Shown: positions 54,642-62,642 of the stretch, in pieces | How positions within the stretch are numbered: the stretch's first letter is position 1 | Layout: each line of letters begins with the position of its first letter | Assembly (NCBI RefSeq): GCF_007988945.1 | Contig: NZ_BJVC01000005.1 | Coordinates: 62,001 to 126,000 of the forward strand | DNA: 64,000 bases | Origin: Swaminathania salitolerans | GTDB taxonomy: Bacteria; Pseudomonadota; Alphaproteobacteria; Acetobacterales; Acetobacteraceae | Reading direction: 5' to 3' | The notes under the pieces: model-generated | Databases searched by the model: none | Told to the model about the DNA's origin: nothing | What the model saw: only the letters and a program-made list of their open reading frames with translations | Translations under genes and position numbers: made by a program

Positions 54642-55675
54642 GGGGCGCGGTCCAGCAAGCAGGCATCTCCGTAGGAATAAAAGCGAAAACCCTCGGCAAT
54701 CGCGTGACGATAGGCCTCGCGCATGGTCTCGGTTCCGGCCAGCGCACAGACGAGCATGAACAGGGTCGAGCGCGGCAGGTGGAAATTGGTCATCAGCCGA
54801 TCGACTGCACGGAAACGATAGCCCGGCTTGATGAAAATGGAGGTCTCGCCTTCCCAGGGGTGAACGACGCCCCGCTCATCGGCAGCACTTTCAAGCAGGC
54901 GCAGGCTGGTGGTGCCCACGGCCACGATCTTCCTGCCGCTGGCGCGGGTGTCGTTGATGAGCTGCGCGGTTTGCGCGTCGATGCGGCCCCATTCGGCATG
55001 CATCTTGTGGCTGGCGATCTCGTCGCGCACGGGCAGGAAGGTGCCTGCGCCCACATGCAGGGTGAGGGTATGGCGTCGCACGCCGCGCGCATCGAGTGCC
55101 GCCAGAAGGTCGGGGGTGAAATGCAGACCCGCCGTGGGTGCGGCGACCGCACCCTTGTAGCGCTCGAAAATCGTGGCGTAATCGCTGTCATCTTGCGCGG
55201 TCGGGCCGGTGGGACGATCGATATAAGGCGGCAGGGCCAGAACCCCGGCCCGTTTGAGGAAGTCGTCGAAGGCCTCCCCTTCGGCCGAGAACCGCATGGA
55301 GATGGCCCCGTCTCCCTCATTCTCCACCACCGCGGCGGTCACCGGGTCGCTGCCGAAATGCAGCGTGTCGCCGGGCTTGAGCTTGCGGGCGTTTTTCGCC
55401 AGAGCGTGCCAGCTGCCATCGCTCAGGATACGGTCGAGCGTGATGCCGATCTTTGCCTCGCCCCGTCTTGCCGCGAGCTGGGCGCGTATGACGGCGGTGT
55501 CATTGACCACCAGCAGATCGCCGGGTTCGAGCAGGGACGGGAGGTCGCTCACACGCGCTTCGCTCAGCGCCTGGCCAGCGGCCACGCGCAGCAGGCGCGC
55601 GGAATCGCGCGGTCGGGCGGGTTCCAGGGCGATATTCTCGCGCGGGAGATCGAAATCGAAATCGGATATCTGCAT
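54638..55675 (-). CDS. queA: S-adenosylmethionine:tRNA ribosyltransferase-isomerase
   Basis: A 345-residue enzyme adding the epoxycyclopentane ring to preQ1-34 in tRNA, using SAM. The family start [25 protein letters not shown], the block [15 protein letters not shown] and the late [18 protein letters not shown] are all present. First gene of the operon queA-tgt-queG-RHH. The spacer to the LysR-family gene downstream of its promoter is only 46 bp. Confidence 0.96.
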   Translation of the reverse strand: MQISDFDFDLPRENIALEPARPRDSARLLRVAAGQALSEARVSDLPSLLEPGDLLVVNDTAVIRAQLAARRGEAKIGITLDRILSDGSWHALAKNARKLKPGDTLHFGSDPVTAAVVENEGDGAISMRFSAEGEAFDDFLKRAGVLALPPYIDRPTGPTAQDDSDYATIFERYKGAVAAPTAGLHFTPDLLAALDARGVRRHTLTLHVGAGTFLPVRDEIASHKMHAEWGRIDAQTAQLINDTRASGRKIVAVGTTSLRLLESAADERGVVHPWEGETSIFIKPGYRFRAVDRLMTNFHLPRSTLFMLVCALAGTETMREAYRHAIAEGFRFYSYGDACLLDRAP

Positions 55676-55721
55676 GGGCGGCCCGGTTTAGGCCAGAATC
55701 ACCGGACAAGGCCAGCCCGAA

Positions 55722-56696
55722 TCAGGGGCGCGGGCTTACCGGTTCCGGTGGTGCCCGGCCCGCATCCGGCCCGTTTGCGCCATGCCGTCCGGGGCAGAGC
55801 TTGAGACGATCGATCAGCCAGCGCCCTGCTGGACCGGGAGGTTCGGCGGTGGGATAGACCACGATCATGGGCATGGCCGACCCACCGGCTGGAAACCCGT
55901 CCATCTGTAGTTCGACCAGACGGCCCGCCTCGAGATCGGCGCCGATGCTGTGCACCGGCATGCCGCCCCAGCCCAGCCCGCCGAGAAGAAAATGATGCTT
56001 GGCGTAAAGATCGGCCAGACGCCATGTGGCGGGAGAGAAGATGCCGCGCTCGCGCCCTGCGGAGAGATCGGTCCGGTCGGTCAGGACCAGCTGCACGTGA
56101 CGCGCCAGCTCGTCTTTTGGAATCGGCCCGTCGAAACGGGCGAGCGGGTGCCCGGCCGAGGCCACCATCATGAACCGTATGTCGCCCAGCGCCTCGGAAG
56201 AGAGCGCGCCCGGCAGATCGGGCAGGGGGCCTGCAATACCGATCCGGGCACGGGAATCGAGAAGGGGCTGGAAGACCCCGCCAAGCGCTTCGACATAGAG
56301 ACGCAGGGGCGTCTGGGGAAAGGTCTCGCGAAACACACGCGCCACGCGGGTCATCCGGTCCATGGGAAAGAACACATCGACCACGACGGAAAGTTCCGGC
56401 TCGATGCCCGACGCCATGCCATGGGCGCGCGCCTTCATGTGATCGACTCCCATGACGATGCCTCGCGCATCGGCCAGAAGCATCCTTCCTGCCTCGGTCA
56501 GAAGCGGATAGCGTCCCGCACGATCGAACAGGGTCACGCCCATCTGGCATTCCAGTGCGGCGATCATTTCGCTGATGGCGGGCTGGGAGCGTCCGAAACG
56601 CCGGGCCGCCGCCGAGAAGCTGCCATCATCGGCTGCTGCGATGAAGGCGCGAAGCTGATCGAGCGAAATACGGTCCAGCACGACGCTTTCCTTCAC
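55722..56696 (-). CDS. LysR-family transcriptional regulator
   Basis: A 324-residue regulator. The winged HTH covers about 10-70 (LRAFIAAADDGSFSAAARRF, RSQPAISEMIAALE). The periplasmic-binding-like effector domain follows, and the Pro/Arg-rich tail after about 300 is unusual. It diverges from the azoreductase gene across 148 bp, a classic LysR arrangement, so azoR and the YceI gene are its likely targets. The effector is unknown; quinones or azo compounds would suit. Confidence 0.92.
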   Translation of the reverse strand: MKESVVLDRISLDQLRAFIAAADDGSFSAAARRFGRSQPAISEMIAALECQMGVTLFDRAGRYPLLTEAGRMLLADARGIVMGVDHMKARAHGMASGIEPELSVVVDVFFPMDRMTRVARVFRETFPQTPLRLYVEALGGVFQPLLDSRARIGIAGPLPDLPGALSSEALGDIRFMMVASAGHPLARFDGPIPKDELARHVQLVLTDRTDLSAGRERGIFSPATWRLADLYAKHHFLLGGLGWGGMPVHSIGADLEAGRLVELQMDGFPAGGSAMPMIVVYPTAEPPGPAGRWLIDRLKLCPGRHGANGPDAGRAPPEPVSPRP

Positions 56697-56844
56697 TCAT
56701 AAGCAAAGCCGATACTATCCATCGGAAGATACTGAGTGTCGAGATAGGTCGTGCTGTGGGAGGCTATGCGGGAAGAGCGGAGGAAGACCTTTTCGCAGGC
56801 GCTTCCGCCCGACCGTCATTGGCCTGAACAGGGACGCCCGCATC

Positions 56845-57456
56845 ATGAAGATCCTGCATATCGATTCCAGCATTCTCGGCGACAACTCCGCCAGCCGTGC
56901 CCTGACGGCCCGGACTGTCGCCCATCTCGAGGCCGCGCATCCCGGGGCCGAGATCGTCTATCACGATCTCGCAGCTCATCCGATCCCGGTTCTCTCCGCT
57001 GCTCATGTGGCTGCGCGTTTCGGCGCCGAGGTGACCGACGAGACGATCCAGGCCGATCTGGCGCGGGACAATGCGCATGTGGACGAACTCTTCGCCGCCG
57101 ATATCGTGGTGATCGGTGTCCCCATGTACAATTTCGCCATTCCCGCCCAGCTCAAGAACTGGGTCGATCGTATCGTGGTGGCGGGCAGAACGTTCCGCTA
57201 CGGCGAGAATGGCCCCGTCGGCCTGCTCCCGGAAGGCAGGAAGGTGATCCTGATTTCCACGCGCGGGGGCACATACACGCCGGGCAGCCCGGCGGCGGCG
57301 ATGGATCATCAGGAGCCCTATATGACCGATGTGCTCGGTTTCGTGGGGCTCGGCGCGGTGCACTGGATCCGTGCCGAGGGGCTGAGCCTCGGGGCGGAGG
57401 CCCGTGATGCGGCCATGCGTGCCGCCGAAGCCGATATCGCCGCGTTGACCCTCTGA
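56845..57456 (+). CDS. azoR: FMN-dependent NADH-azoreductase
   Basis: A 203-residue flavodoxin-fold enzyme that reduces quinones and azo bonds by two electrons, protecting from thiol and quinone stress. The FMN phosphate loop is MKILHIDSSILGDNSASRAL. The isoalloxazine segment is PMYNFAIPAQLKNWVDRIVVAGRTF (about 92-116), and the loop STRGGTYTPGSPAAAMDH follows. The divergent LysR gene probably controls it. The YceI gene follows after 29 bp. Confidence 0.94.
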   Translation: MKILHIDSSILGDNSASRALTARTVAHLEAAHPGAEIVYHDLAAHPIPVLSAAHVAARFGAEVTDETIQADLARDNAHVDELFAADIVVIGVPMYNFAIPAQLKNWVDRIVVAGRTFRYGENGPVGLLPEGRKVILISTRGGTYTPGSPAAAMDHQEPYMTDVLGFVGLGAVHWIRAEGLSLGAEARDAAMRAAEADIAALTL

Positions 57457-57485
57457 ACGATCCGGCCCCAAGGAGTTTTTCCCCC

Positions 57486-58160
57486 ATGAACAAGATCTTT
57501 CTCAACAAGACCATTCCCGGCAAGACCATGTTCCGCAAGACCGTTTTCGCAGGGACGGCCCTGTTCGCCGCCCTCGTTGCCATCCCGCAGGCCCGGGCCG
57601 AGGCCCCCGCACCGAAGGGCGGCATATCCGCCCCCGGCGCCGTGCAGGCGGGACGCTACACGGTCGAGCCCTATCACACGCAGGTCGAATTCACGCTCAT
57701 GCATATGGGATTCACTGCATTTTCGGGCTTCTTTTCGCAGGCCTCGGGTACGCTCGTGCTCGACCCCGCCCATATCGAGGCGACGAAGCTGGACGTGACC
57801 CTGCCCATCGCTTCGGTCCAGACCACGGCTGCCAAGCTCGATAGCGAGCTGAAGTCGGCCGACTGGTTCGATGCCGCGAAATATCCCTCTGCCCGTTTCG
57901 TCTCGACGCATGTGACGCGCACCGGCAGCAGCACCGCTACGATCACGGGCGATCTTACCCTGCATGGCGTGACCAGACCCGTCACCCTCAAGGCACGGCT
58001 GATCGGCAGCGGCGTGAATCCGCTCGACAAGAAGGAAACGGTCGGGTTCGAGGGCAGCACGGTGATCTCGCGCAGCGCATTCGGTGTATCGCGCTATGTG
58101 CCGCTGGTCGGCGACCAGGTGACGCTGCATATCGCAGGCGCATTCGAGAAAGCGTCCTGA
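57486..58160 (+). CDS. YceI-family periplasmic protein
   Basis: A 224-residue protein with a long signal peptide (about 1-40) and a YceI lipocalin-like barrel that binds isoprenoids such as ubiquinone in its relatives. Family blocks: GRYTVEPYHTQVEFTLMHMG, SVQTTAAKLDSELKSADWFD, YPSARFVSTHV and GDLTLHGVTRPVTL. AAGGAG precedes the start. It may pair functionally with the quinone-reducing azoR upstream. The basic n-region of the signal peptide is built from four 15-bp repeats. Confidence 0.93.
   Translation: MNKIFLNKTIPGKTMFRKTVFAGTALFAALVAIPQARAEAPAPKGGISAPGAVQAGRYTVEPYHTQVEFTLMHMGFTAFSGFFSQASGTLVLDPAHIEATKLDVTLPIASVQTTAAKLDSELKSADWFDAAKYPSARFVSTHVTRTGSSTATITGDLTLHGVTRPVTLKARLIGSGVNPLDKKETVGFEGSTVISRSAFGVSRYVPLVGDQVTLHIAGAFEKAS
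57489..57548 (+). repeat. 15-bp in-frame repeat, four units, in a signal peptide
   Basis: Four 15-bp units start at 57489, 57504, 57519 and 57534, with the core AAGACC. They encode pentapeptides of the form x-K-T/I-x-x right after the start codon of the YceI gene, lengthening the positively charged n-region of the signal peptide. Confidence 0.8.
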
Positions 58161-58353
58161 TCGTCGATCCCGCACCGTATCGCGCATTTCCCCGAACCGG
58201 GCATGAGCACGTCATGCTCCAGCCCGGTCCGGGGATATTCCTGCGTTCCAGCAGGCTTGCGTTCGTACGGGGCTGCGTTCCTGCATTCGGACAATTCAAA
58301 TCCTGGCCGTGCTGTTCTAGACTCCGCTCACCGCAATTACCGGAGTATCCATC

Positions 58354-58578
58354 ATGTCCTATGCCGCTCTCGATGCCGTTCGCGTCGCCAAGGCGTCCAA
58401 ATCCGCCCTTGCAGCGCTCGGTCAGGTTCGCGAGGAATCCGAGGCACATATCCGCAAGACCCTCATGATCGAGCGGATCGAGGCTCTGGCGAGCGCCGCA
58501 GCCGAGACGTCGCTCCCGGGCGGTGGTCTCGTGACCCTGACCTCTGAGGAGTTCTGGCTGATCAGCAAGAACTGGTAA
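58354..58578 (+). CDS. Small hypothetical protein
   Basis: A 74-residue, mostly helical, soluble protein of no family I recognise (HIRKTLMIERIEALASAAAE in the centre, EEFWLISKNW at the end). CGGAG lies seven bases before the ATG. A strong terminator begins 15 bp after the stop codon, which supports a real short transcription unit. The spacer before it (58161-58353) shows no other gene. Confidence 0.6.
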   Translation: MSYAALDAVRVAKASKSALAALGQVREESEAHIRKTLMIERIEALASAAAETSLPGGGLVTLTSEEFWLISKNW

Positions 58579-58592
58579 CGGACGAGCCGGTC

Positions 58593-58641
58593 GCGCAGGG
58601 CGCGTTCCTCCTGTGGGAGGCGCGCCCTGCGCTCCGTTTTT
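58593..58641. terminator. Strong bidirectional terminator
   Basis: A perfect 12-bp outer stem (GCGCAGGGCGCG with CGCGCCCTGCGC), an inner CCTCC/GGAGG stem and TTTTT four bases after it. It separates the 74-residue gene from the convergent VOC gene, whose stop codon is at 58646. Confidence 0.88.
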
Positions 58642-58645
58642 CGTC

Positions 58646-59038
58646 CTAACCCTGATAGGACGCGATCTCGATCAGGTTCCGGTCGGGATCGTGGATGTAG
58701 ATCGAGGTGATCGGCCCCAGCGCTCCGATGCGTGTAACCGGCCCCTCGATTAGCGTTACACCGCATTTCTCCAGATGACGGATGATGTTTTCCGAATCGA
58801 TGGCGGTCGTGAAGCACAGATCGCTCACGCCCGGCGCCGCCTTTTCTGCGGTGATCCATCCCTCGGACTCCATCGGGCGCAGATTGATCTTCTGACCGCC
58901 GAAACAGAGCGAGACGCGGTTGTTGCGTCCGTATTCCTCGATCTCCATGCCCAGAACATGCTGATACCAGTTGGCGGACAAGGTGCGATCACGAACCGTG
59001 AGAACGATATGGTCGAGGCGATCGACTGTAAAACGCAT
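58646..59038 (-). CDS. VOC-family (glyoxalase/bleomycin-resistance fold) protein
   Basis: A 130-residue single-module VOC protein. The first beta-alpha-beta unit begins RLDHIVLTVRDRTLSANWYQHVLGM with a metal-ligand His. The second carries ITSIYIHDPDRNLIEIASY with the terminal Glu ligand. KINLRPMESEG is typical of fosfomycin/virulence-type VOC proteins, but the substrate cannot be read. The ATG at 59038 is preferred; a TTG 12 codons upstream is an alternative. It follows the AbrB-like membrane gene by 32 bp. Confidence 0.87.
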   Translation of the reverse strand: MRFTVDRLDHIVLTVRDRTLSANWYQHVLGMEIEEYGRNNRVSLCFGGQKINLRPMESEGWITAEKAAPGVSDLCFTTAIDSENIIRHLEKCGVTLIEGPVTRIGALGPITSIYIHDPDRNLIEIASYQG

Positions 59039-59070
59039 GAGGTCCGGACTTTCGCTGACAGAGGCCTGGC

Positions 59071-60159
59071 TCAAGCACTATCAGTGTTCCGCCGTCCCTG
59101 ACTAGAGCGGGCGCCATGCCCGTCCGGTGCGAGGCGGGCGAGTCGCGTCGCGATTGCCGGTGCGATCGCGAGCAGAACGAGGAAGCGGGCGATCTGCATC
59201 GCCATCACGAATGGAACGTCGATGGGGACCGAAGCCGCGATGATCGCGATGGAATCCGCGCCTCCCGGGCTGGTTGCGAGATAGGCGCTCAACGGATCCA
59301 CATGGGCGATATGCGCGAGCGGCCAGGAGAGAAGGGCGCATCCGGCAATCAGCACGGTTGTGGAAAGGGCTACAGCAGGCAGAGCCCGCCGGACATGGTG
59401 CAGCACATCGCGGGTGAACCGGCGTCCGATCATCCAGCCGATGACGACATAGCTCGGGGCGAGAAGCCAGAAGGGCAGGCTGTAATGCACGCCGAATCCG
59501 GCCTGGAGCACCACACCGCCGATCATGCTTGTCAGCAGCGGTGCGGCGCCGCTGCGTATGAAGGGGGCGAGCAGCACCGCGCAGGCGATGAGCGGCAGGC
59601 AGGGCCAGAAGGCGAAGGGCGAGACCGGAAGCGCCCCGGAAACATGACGGACCTGGCCAGCGCCGACGAGGGCGAAATGGGCGACGACCGAGGTTGCGAT
59701 CGTGACCATCAGGACACGGAGATAGACCATGAAGGCCACGAGACGCTGATCGGCACCATAATCCTCGCAGAGCAGCAGCATCGCCGTGGCCGCTCCGGGC
59801 GACGCGCCCCACAGGGCCGTGGTTCCGGGCATGACGCGCAGGCGCGTCAGCAAAAGACCGAGCGAAAAGCTGATGAAGACGACGGACAGGACACCGCTCA
59901 GAAAAATGGCCCAGTGAGCGCCTATCTCCCGCAGGACCTGCGCAGTGAGGCCGTGAGCCATCAGCTGGCCGATGATCGCCTGGGCGATGACGGGAAGACG
60001 GGCATGCAGCGCTATGGAATGGCCGCGCGTCGAGACGACGATGGCCGCGAGCATGGGGCCGAGCAGCAGGGCGGCCGGAAATCCGACCAGACCCAGCCCC
60101 GTGGCCAGAAGAGCGGAGAGCGCGCTCAGGATCAGGAAGACACGCGCCTGCGCGATCAT
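59071..60159 (-). CDS. AbrB-family (ammonia-monooxygenase-like) membrane protein
   Basis: A 362-residue integral membrane protein with about ten helices arranged as two similar halves, the AbrB/PF05145 pattern. Both halves hold a G-x-x-SPGGA/SPGAA-x-x-I/M loop (GASPGAATAMLLLCEDYGAD and ATSPGGADSIAIIAASVPID). The family was once misnamed after AmoA and E. coli AbrB; its transport role is unproven. The start overlaps the isochorismatase-fold stop codon (ATGA), so the pair is co-translated. Confidence 0.85.
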   Translation of the reverse strand: MIAQARVFLILSALSALLATGLGLVGFPAALLLGPMLAAIVVSTRGHSIALHARLPVIAQAIIGQLMAHGLTAQVLREIGAHWAIFLSGVLSVVFISFSLGLLLTRLRVMPGTTALWGASPGAATAMLLLCEDYGADQRLVAFMVYLRVLMVTIATSVVAHFALVGAGQVRHVSGALPVSPFAFWPCLPLIACAVLLAPFIRSGAAPLLTSMIGGVVLQAGFGVHYSLPFWLLAPSYVVIGWMIGRRFTRDVLHHVRRALPAVALSTTVLIAGCALLSWPLAHIAHVDPLSAYLATSPGGADSIAIIAASVPIDVPFVMAMQIARFLVLLAIAPAIATRLARLAPDGHGARSSQGRRNTDSA

Positions 60160-60722
60160 TCGCCGAATACGATCTCGTTCGTGCGGGTGACGCGACACAG
60201 CCGCGGAAAGATATGGGTGAAGGCCATCCGGTGCAGCGCCTCGCTCAGCGAGGTGCAGGCATCCTCGGGGACGACGACGTCATAACCGAGTTCCCAGGCA
60301 TGACGCAGAGTGGATTCCACGCCGAGATTCGTCGCGATTCCGGCCAGGACGATCGTCCTTATCCCCCGTCGACGCAGCTGAAGATCGAGATCCGTACCGG
60401 TAAATGCGCCCCATTGACGCTTCAGTACCACAAGATCCGAAGGCTGCCGGAGACCGGGCGCGAATGAAGTCCAGTCATCAGGCAGGGGGGACGCGACGCC
60501 GGGCGGCTGATCGACGATGCCGGGTGGAGCGTCGGCGAAATCGGGCGCGAAACCGACATGGACCAGCACGACCGGGCTACCGGCGGCACGGGCGGATCCG
60601 GCGAGCGTCATCCCTTTCTCCAGAACGCCCTGGCTCGTATGGGGAAGGACGGGCATAGTCAGAATGCCCTTCTGGAGGTCGATCAGGACGAGCGCGGTTG
60701 TCTTGGGATCGAGGGAAATCAT
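60156..60722 (-). CDS. Isochorismatase-fold hydrolase, catalytic Cys replaced
   Basis: A 188-residue cysteine-hydrolase-fold protein. The Asp of the triad is in LVLIDLQKGIL and the Lys in VVLKRQWGAF. The usual nucleophile position (ATN-x-C-VE) reads GIATNLGVESTLRHA, with Gly for Cys. A subgroup with ATNxGVES exists in databases and its reaction is not settled. It is coupled to the AbrB-like gene and lies 17 bp from a divergent TetR-family gene, with a perfect palindrome in its promoter region. Confidence 0.85.
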   Translation of the reverse strand: MISLDPKTTALVLIDLQKGILTMPVLPHTSQGVLEKGMTLAGSARAAGSPVVLVHVGFAPDFADAPPGIVDQPPGVASPLPDDWTSFAPGLRQPSDLVVLKRQWGAFTGTDLDLQLRRRGIRTIVLAGIATNLGVESTLRHAWELGYDVVVPEDACTSLSEALHRMAFTHIFPRLCRVTRTNEIVFGE

Positions 60723-60739
60723 GGAGGACTCTTTCGCCG

Positions 60740-61357
60740 ATGGAAACGTCACCCGATACTTATGCGAGGATTTCCTCGCATAAGTCAAACGCGGTTCCGC
60801 CGAAGAGACAGCGCGGGCGCGAGCGTGTGGCGCGTATTCTCGATGCGGCCGGCGCGGTCTTTGTCGAGAAAGGAGTCGAGGGCGCGACCATGACCGAGAT
60901 TGCCGCCCGGTCGGGGACGGCGATCGGTTCGCTCTATCGCTTCTTCCCGACGAGAGAGAGTATCGCGACGACGTTGCTCGAGCGCTTCATTCACGATCGT
61001 CTCGAGGCGCTGGACCGGATCTGTGCGACAACCGGCCCCGGAGAATGGGAAGACGCGGCAACGGGATTGATGCAGCTCTGGCTCGGGAGGCGGGCGGAGC
61101 GCGATTATACCACCCTGCTCATGGCTGCGCGGCCCGATGCGGAGACCGTCACGAAAGAATGGCGTGCGCGGTTTCTCTCACGGGTGATTGCGCTGCTCGC
61201 GCAGGTTCATCCCCCGGCGCGCGATTCGGCGCCGGCAAGGGGGGTGGTTCTGCTTCATGTGCTCAAGCTCGCCCCGCAGCTTGTGACGGGGGAGGACGAC
61301 GCAGCGATAGAGGGCGAGCTTCGCAAGATCGTGCTGCGTTTGCTGGCCGCCCGCTGA
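60740..61357 (+). CDS. TetR-family transcriptional regulator
   Basis: A 205-residue repressor. The HTH covers ARILDAAGAVFVEKGVEGATMTEIAARSGTAIGSLYRFFPTRES. The ligand domain is mostly helical and not assignable. The ATG at 60740 has GGAGG 12 bases upstream, but it lies before the palindromic operator, which would then be inside the coding region. A later GTG at 60827 would leave the operator outside, but it trims the protein to three residues before the first helix. The likely targets are the divergent isochorismatase/AbrB-like pair and itself. Confidence 0.87.
   Translation: METSPDTYARISSHKSNAVPPKRQRGRERVARILDAAGAVFVEKGVEGATMTEIAARSGTAIGSLYRFFPTRESIATTLLERFIHDRLEALDRICATTGPGEWEDAATGLMQLWLGRRAERDYTTLLMAARPDAETVTKEWRARFLSRVIALLAQVHPPARDSAPARGVVLLHVLKLAPQLVTGEDDAAIEGELRKIVLRLLAAR
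60758..60785. promoter_or_regulatory. 28-bp palindromic TetR operator candidate
   Basis: A perfect 13-bp inverted repeat with a 2-bp spacer; each half-site reads ACTTATGCGAGGA towards the centre. It lies 36-63 bp upstream of the isochorismatase-fold start, where -10/-35 elements are expected, and size and symmetry fit a TetR dimer pair. Only the link to the adjacent regulator is inferred. Confidence 0.82.
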
Positions 61358-61398
61358 GACGCGTCTGACGCCCTGCGGCGGGCTTGCTGGCACGAACC

Positions 61399-61473
61399 CC
61401 AGGCGCGGCCTCCAGGTGCGGCCACCGAGCGCGGCCCCGGGCGGGCCTTGGGCGCGGACCCCAGGCACGGCCA
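61399..61473. repeat. 13-bp G/C-rich minisatellite
   Basis: At least three clean 13-bp units (61399, 61412, 61425; core CCAGG-GCGGCC) followed by degraded copies to 61473, in the spacer between the TetR gene and sspB. Confidence 0.65.
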
Positions 61474-61506
61474 GTCATGACGGCGGTTCGGGGCAGGGGG
61501 GCGCGT

Positions 61507-62037
61507 TCAGTGCGGGCGTTTGCGGAAGGCATCCAGGCTGACCACCTGTCCCTCTTCGCCCGAGGGAGCGGGGGAAGAGGCGTCGTCGCTCTCCGCCTCC
61601 GTGACATGCGTCTGCGGCTCTTCATCCACGGACTCGACCGGCTCGACCGAGAAGCGCAGCGCCATGCGGATATGCGGATCCGCAAATGCCGTGATCGCGG
61701 CGAACGGAATGACGAGCATGCTGCCGATGCCACCGAAAGACAGCCCGACCGAAACCGTCATCGCTTCGCGGTCGACCCTGAGATCCCAGAACTGGTGCTG
61801 GAGAACGATCGTCATGTCGTGGGGATATTGCGCCCTGAGCCGGTCCGGAATCGCGACTCCGGGGTAATCGGTCAGGAAGGTGAGATAGAAGTGATGCTCA
61901 CCCGGCAATCCCTCGACGCTGGCATGGTCCAGCGCCCGCAGCATCACCTCGCGATAGGCGTCTTCGACCCATTCGTCATAGGGCAGCAGGCTTTCTGGCA
62001 GTTCGTGATCCATGCCGTCATCCTGATCATCGCTCAT
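61507..62037 (-). CDS. sspB: ClpXP adaptor SspB (alphaproteobacterial type)
   Basis: A 176-residue adaptor that tethers ssrA-tagged proteins to ClpXP. The substrate-binding domain (about 15-120) shows the family blocks GLPGEHHFYLTFLTDYPGV and MTIVLQHQFWDLRVD, with LSFGGIGSMLVIPFAAITAFADP. An acidic flexible linker leads to a short basic C-terminus (VSLDAFRKRPH) that docks on ClpX. The start at 62037 gives MSDDQDD. It lies immediately downstream of the tmRNA gene on the same strand, linking tag donor and tag reader. Confidence 0.92.
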   Translation of the reverse strand: MSDDQDDGMDHELPESLLPYDEWVEDAYREVMLRALDHASVEGLPGEHHFYLTFLTDYPGVAIPDRLRAQYPHDMTIVLQHQFWDLRVDREAMTVSVGLSFGGIGSMLVIPFAAITAFADPHIRMALRFSVEPVESVDEEPQTHVTEAESDDASSPAPSGEEGQVVSLDAFRKRPH

Positions 62038-62124
62038 GCTCGTCGATCCATATAGTGAGACTGATCCGTGAGGGATGCGACGTTTCAGGGCATGTGGCAA
62101 GGGCAGGGAAGGGCGGAATACCGC

Positions 62125-62160
62125 AAAAGTGGGAGGGCTTCTGTTGCCCGGTGCCCTCCC
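62125..62160 (-). terminator. Terminator-like hairpin at the 3' end of ssrA
   Basis: A perfect 8-bp stem (GGGAGGGC with GCCCTCCC), a 14-nt loop, then ACTTTT on the minus strand. It closes the tmRNA precursor before sspB. The GCCCTCC arm could instead pair with GGAGGGC in the acceptor piece near 62420. Confidence 0.65.
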
Positions 62161-62425
62161 GAACCGCGCTTATCGCTTATGCAGCGACAGCGAGCACCTT
62201 TGTGTTATCATTGGCACTTGTGATTTAGCCCGATAACGGCGGTACAATGCCGGGCAAAAGGCAAGTCTTTACCACGCACGTCGAGCCTGTTTCGTCCCCT
62301 GACTTTCCGTTGGGCAAGGCCCTCGGGAAGGAATGGTGGAGACGCCGGGCACTGCCCCCGGGTCCGTAACGATTATTCCACTTACCGTTTATCGCCATAG
62401 CCAAGGGCAAGCCCTCCGGCACCGA
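62161..62425 (-). ncRNA. ssrA: Two-piece (permuted) tmRNA
   Basis: Read on the minus strand, the acceptor piece comes first. It has a T arm CCGGG-GGCAGTG-CCCGG, then CGTCTCC and encoded A-CCA ending at 62334. After a spacer of 34 nt the coding piece starts at 62299 with GGGGACGAAACAGGCTCGACG. GGGGACG pairs with CGTCTCC to make the 7-bp acceptor stem. The tag frame is at 62215-62177. This is the alphaproteobacterial permuted form, which needs processing to two RNAs. Outer ends are approximate. Any protein frame over this region is spurious. Confidence 0.93.
62177..62215 (-). other. tmRNA proteolysis-tag reading frame
   Basis: Starting at a GCC resume codon, the frame encodes ANDNTKVLAVAA and a TAA stop. 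With the alanine brought by tmRNA itself the full tag has 13 residues. The A-A end is the ClpX signal, and the AND(E/N)-type start is the SspB-contacting part in other bacteria. Confidence 0.93.
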
Positions 62426-62472
62426 TGCATATAGGCGTTTGCGGCCATCGCGGCAAGAGGGCGCCCGGCTTC

Positions 62473-62502
62473 GGGGAGCGGGCGATCGGGGAGCGGGCGA
62501 TC
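62473..62502. repeat. Exact 15-bp tandem duplication
   Basis: GGGGAGCGGGCGATC occurs twice in a row between ssrA and thyX, in the spacer that should hold both divergent promoters. Confidence 0.85.
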
Positions 62503-62642
62503 GCGATGGATCGTGACGGCGATCCGCCTTGCGGGCTTTTGCCGGGGGGCGCATGCCTGCACATCGAAACACACTGTGATATTCGACAGCTGGCTTCTTC
62601 AGCTGGTGTCTTCCCTGGCCGTCCTGTGATAAGCCTCGACCC

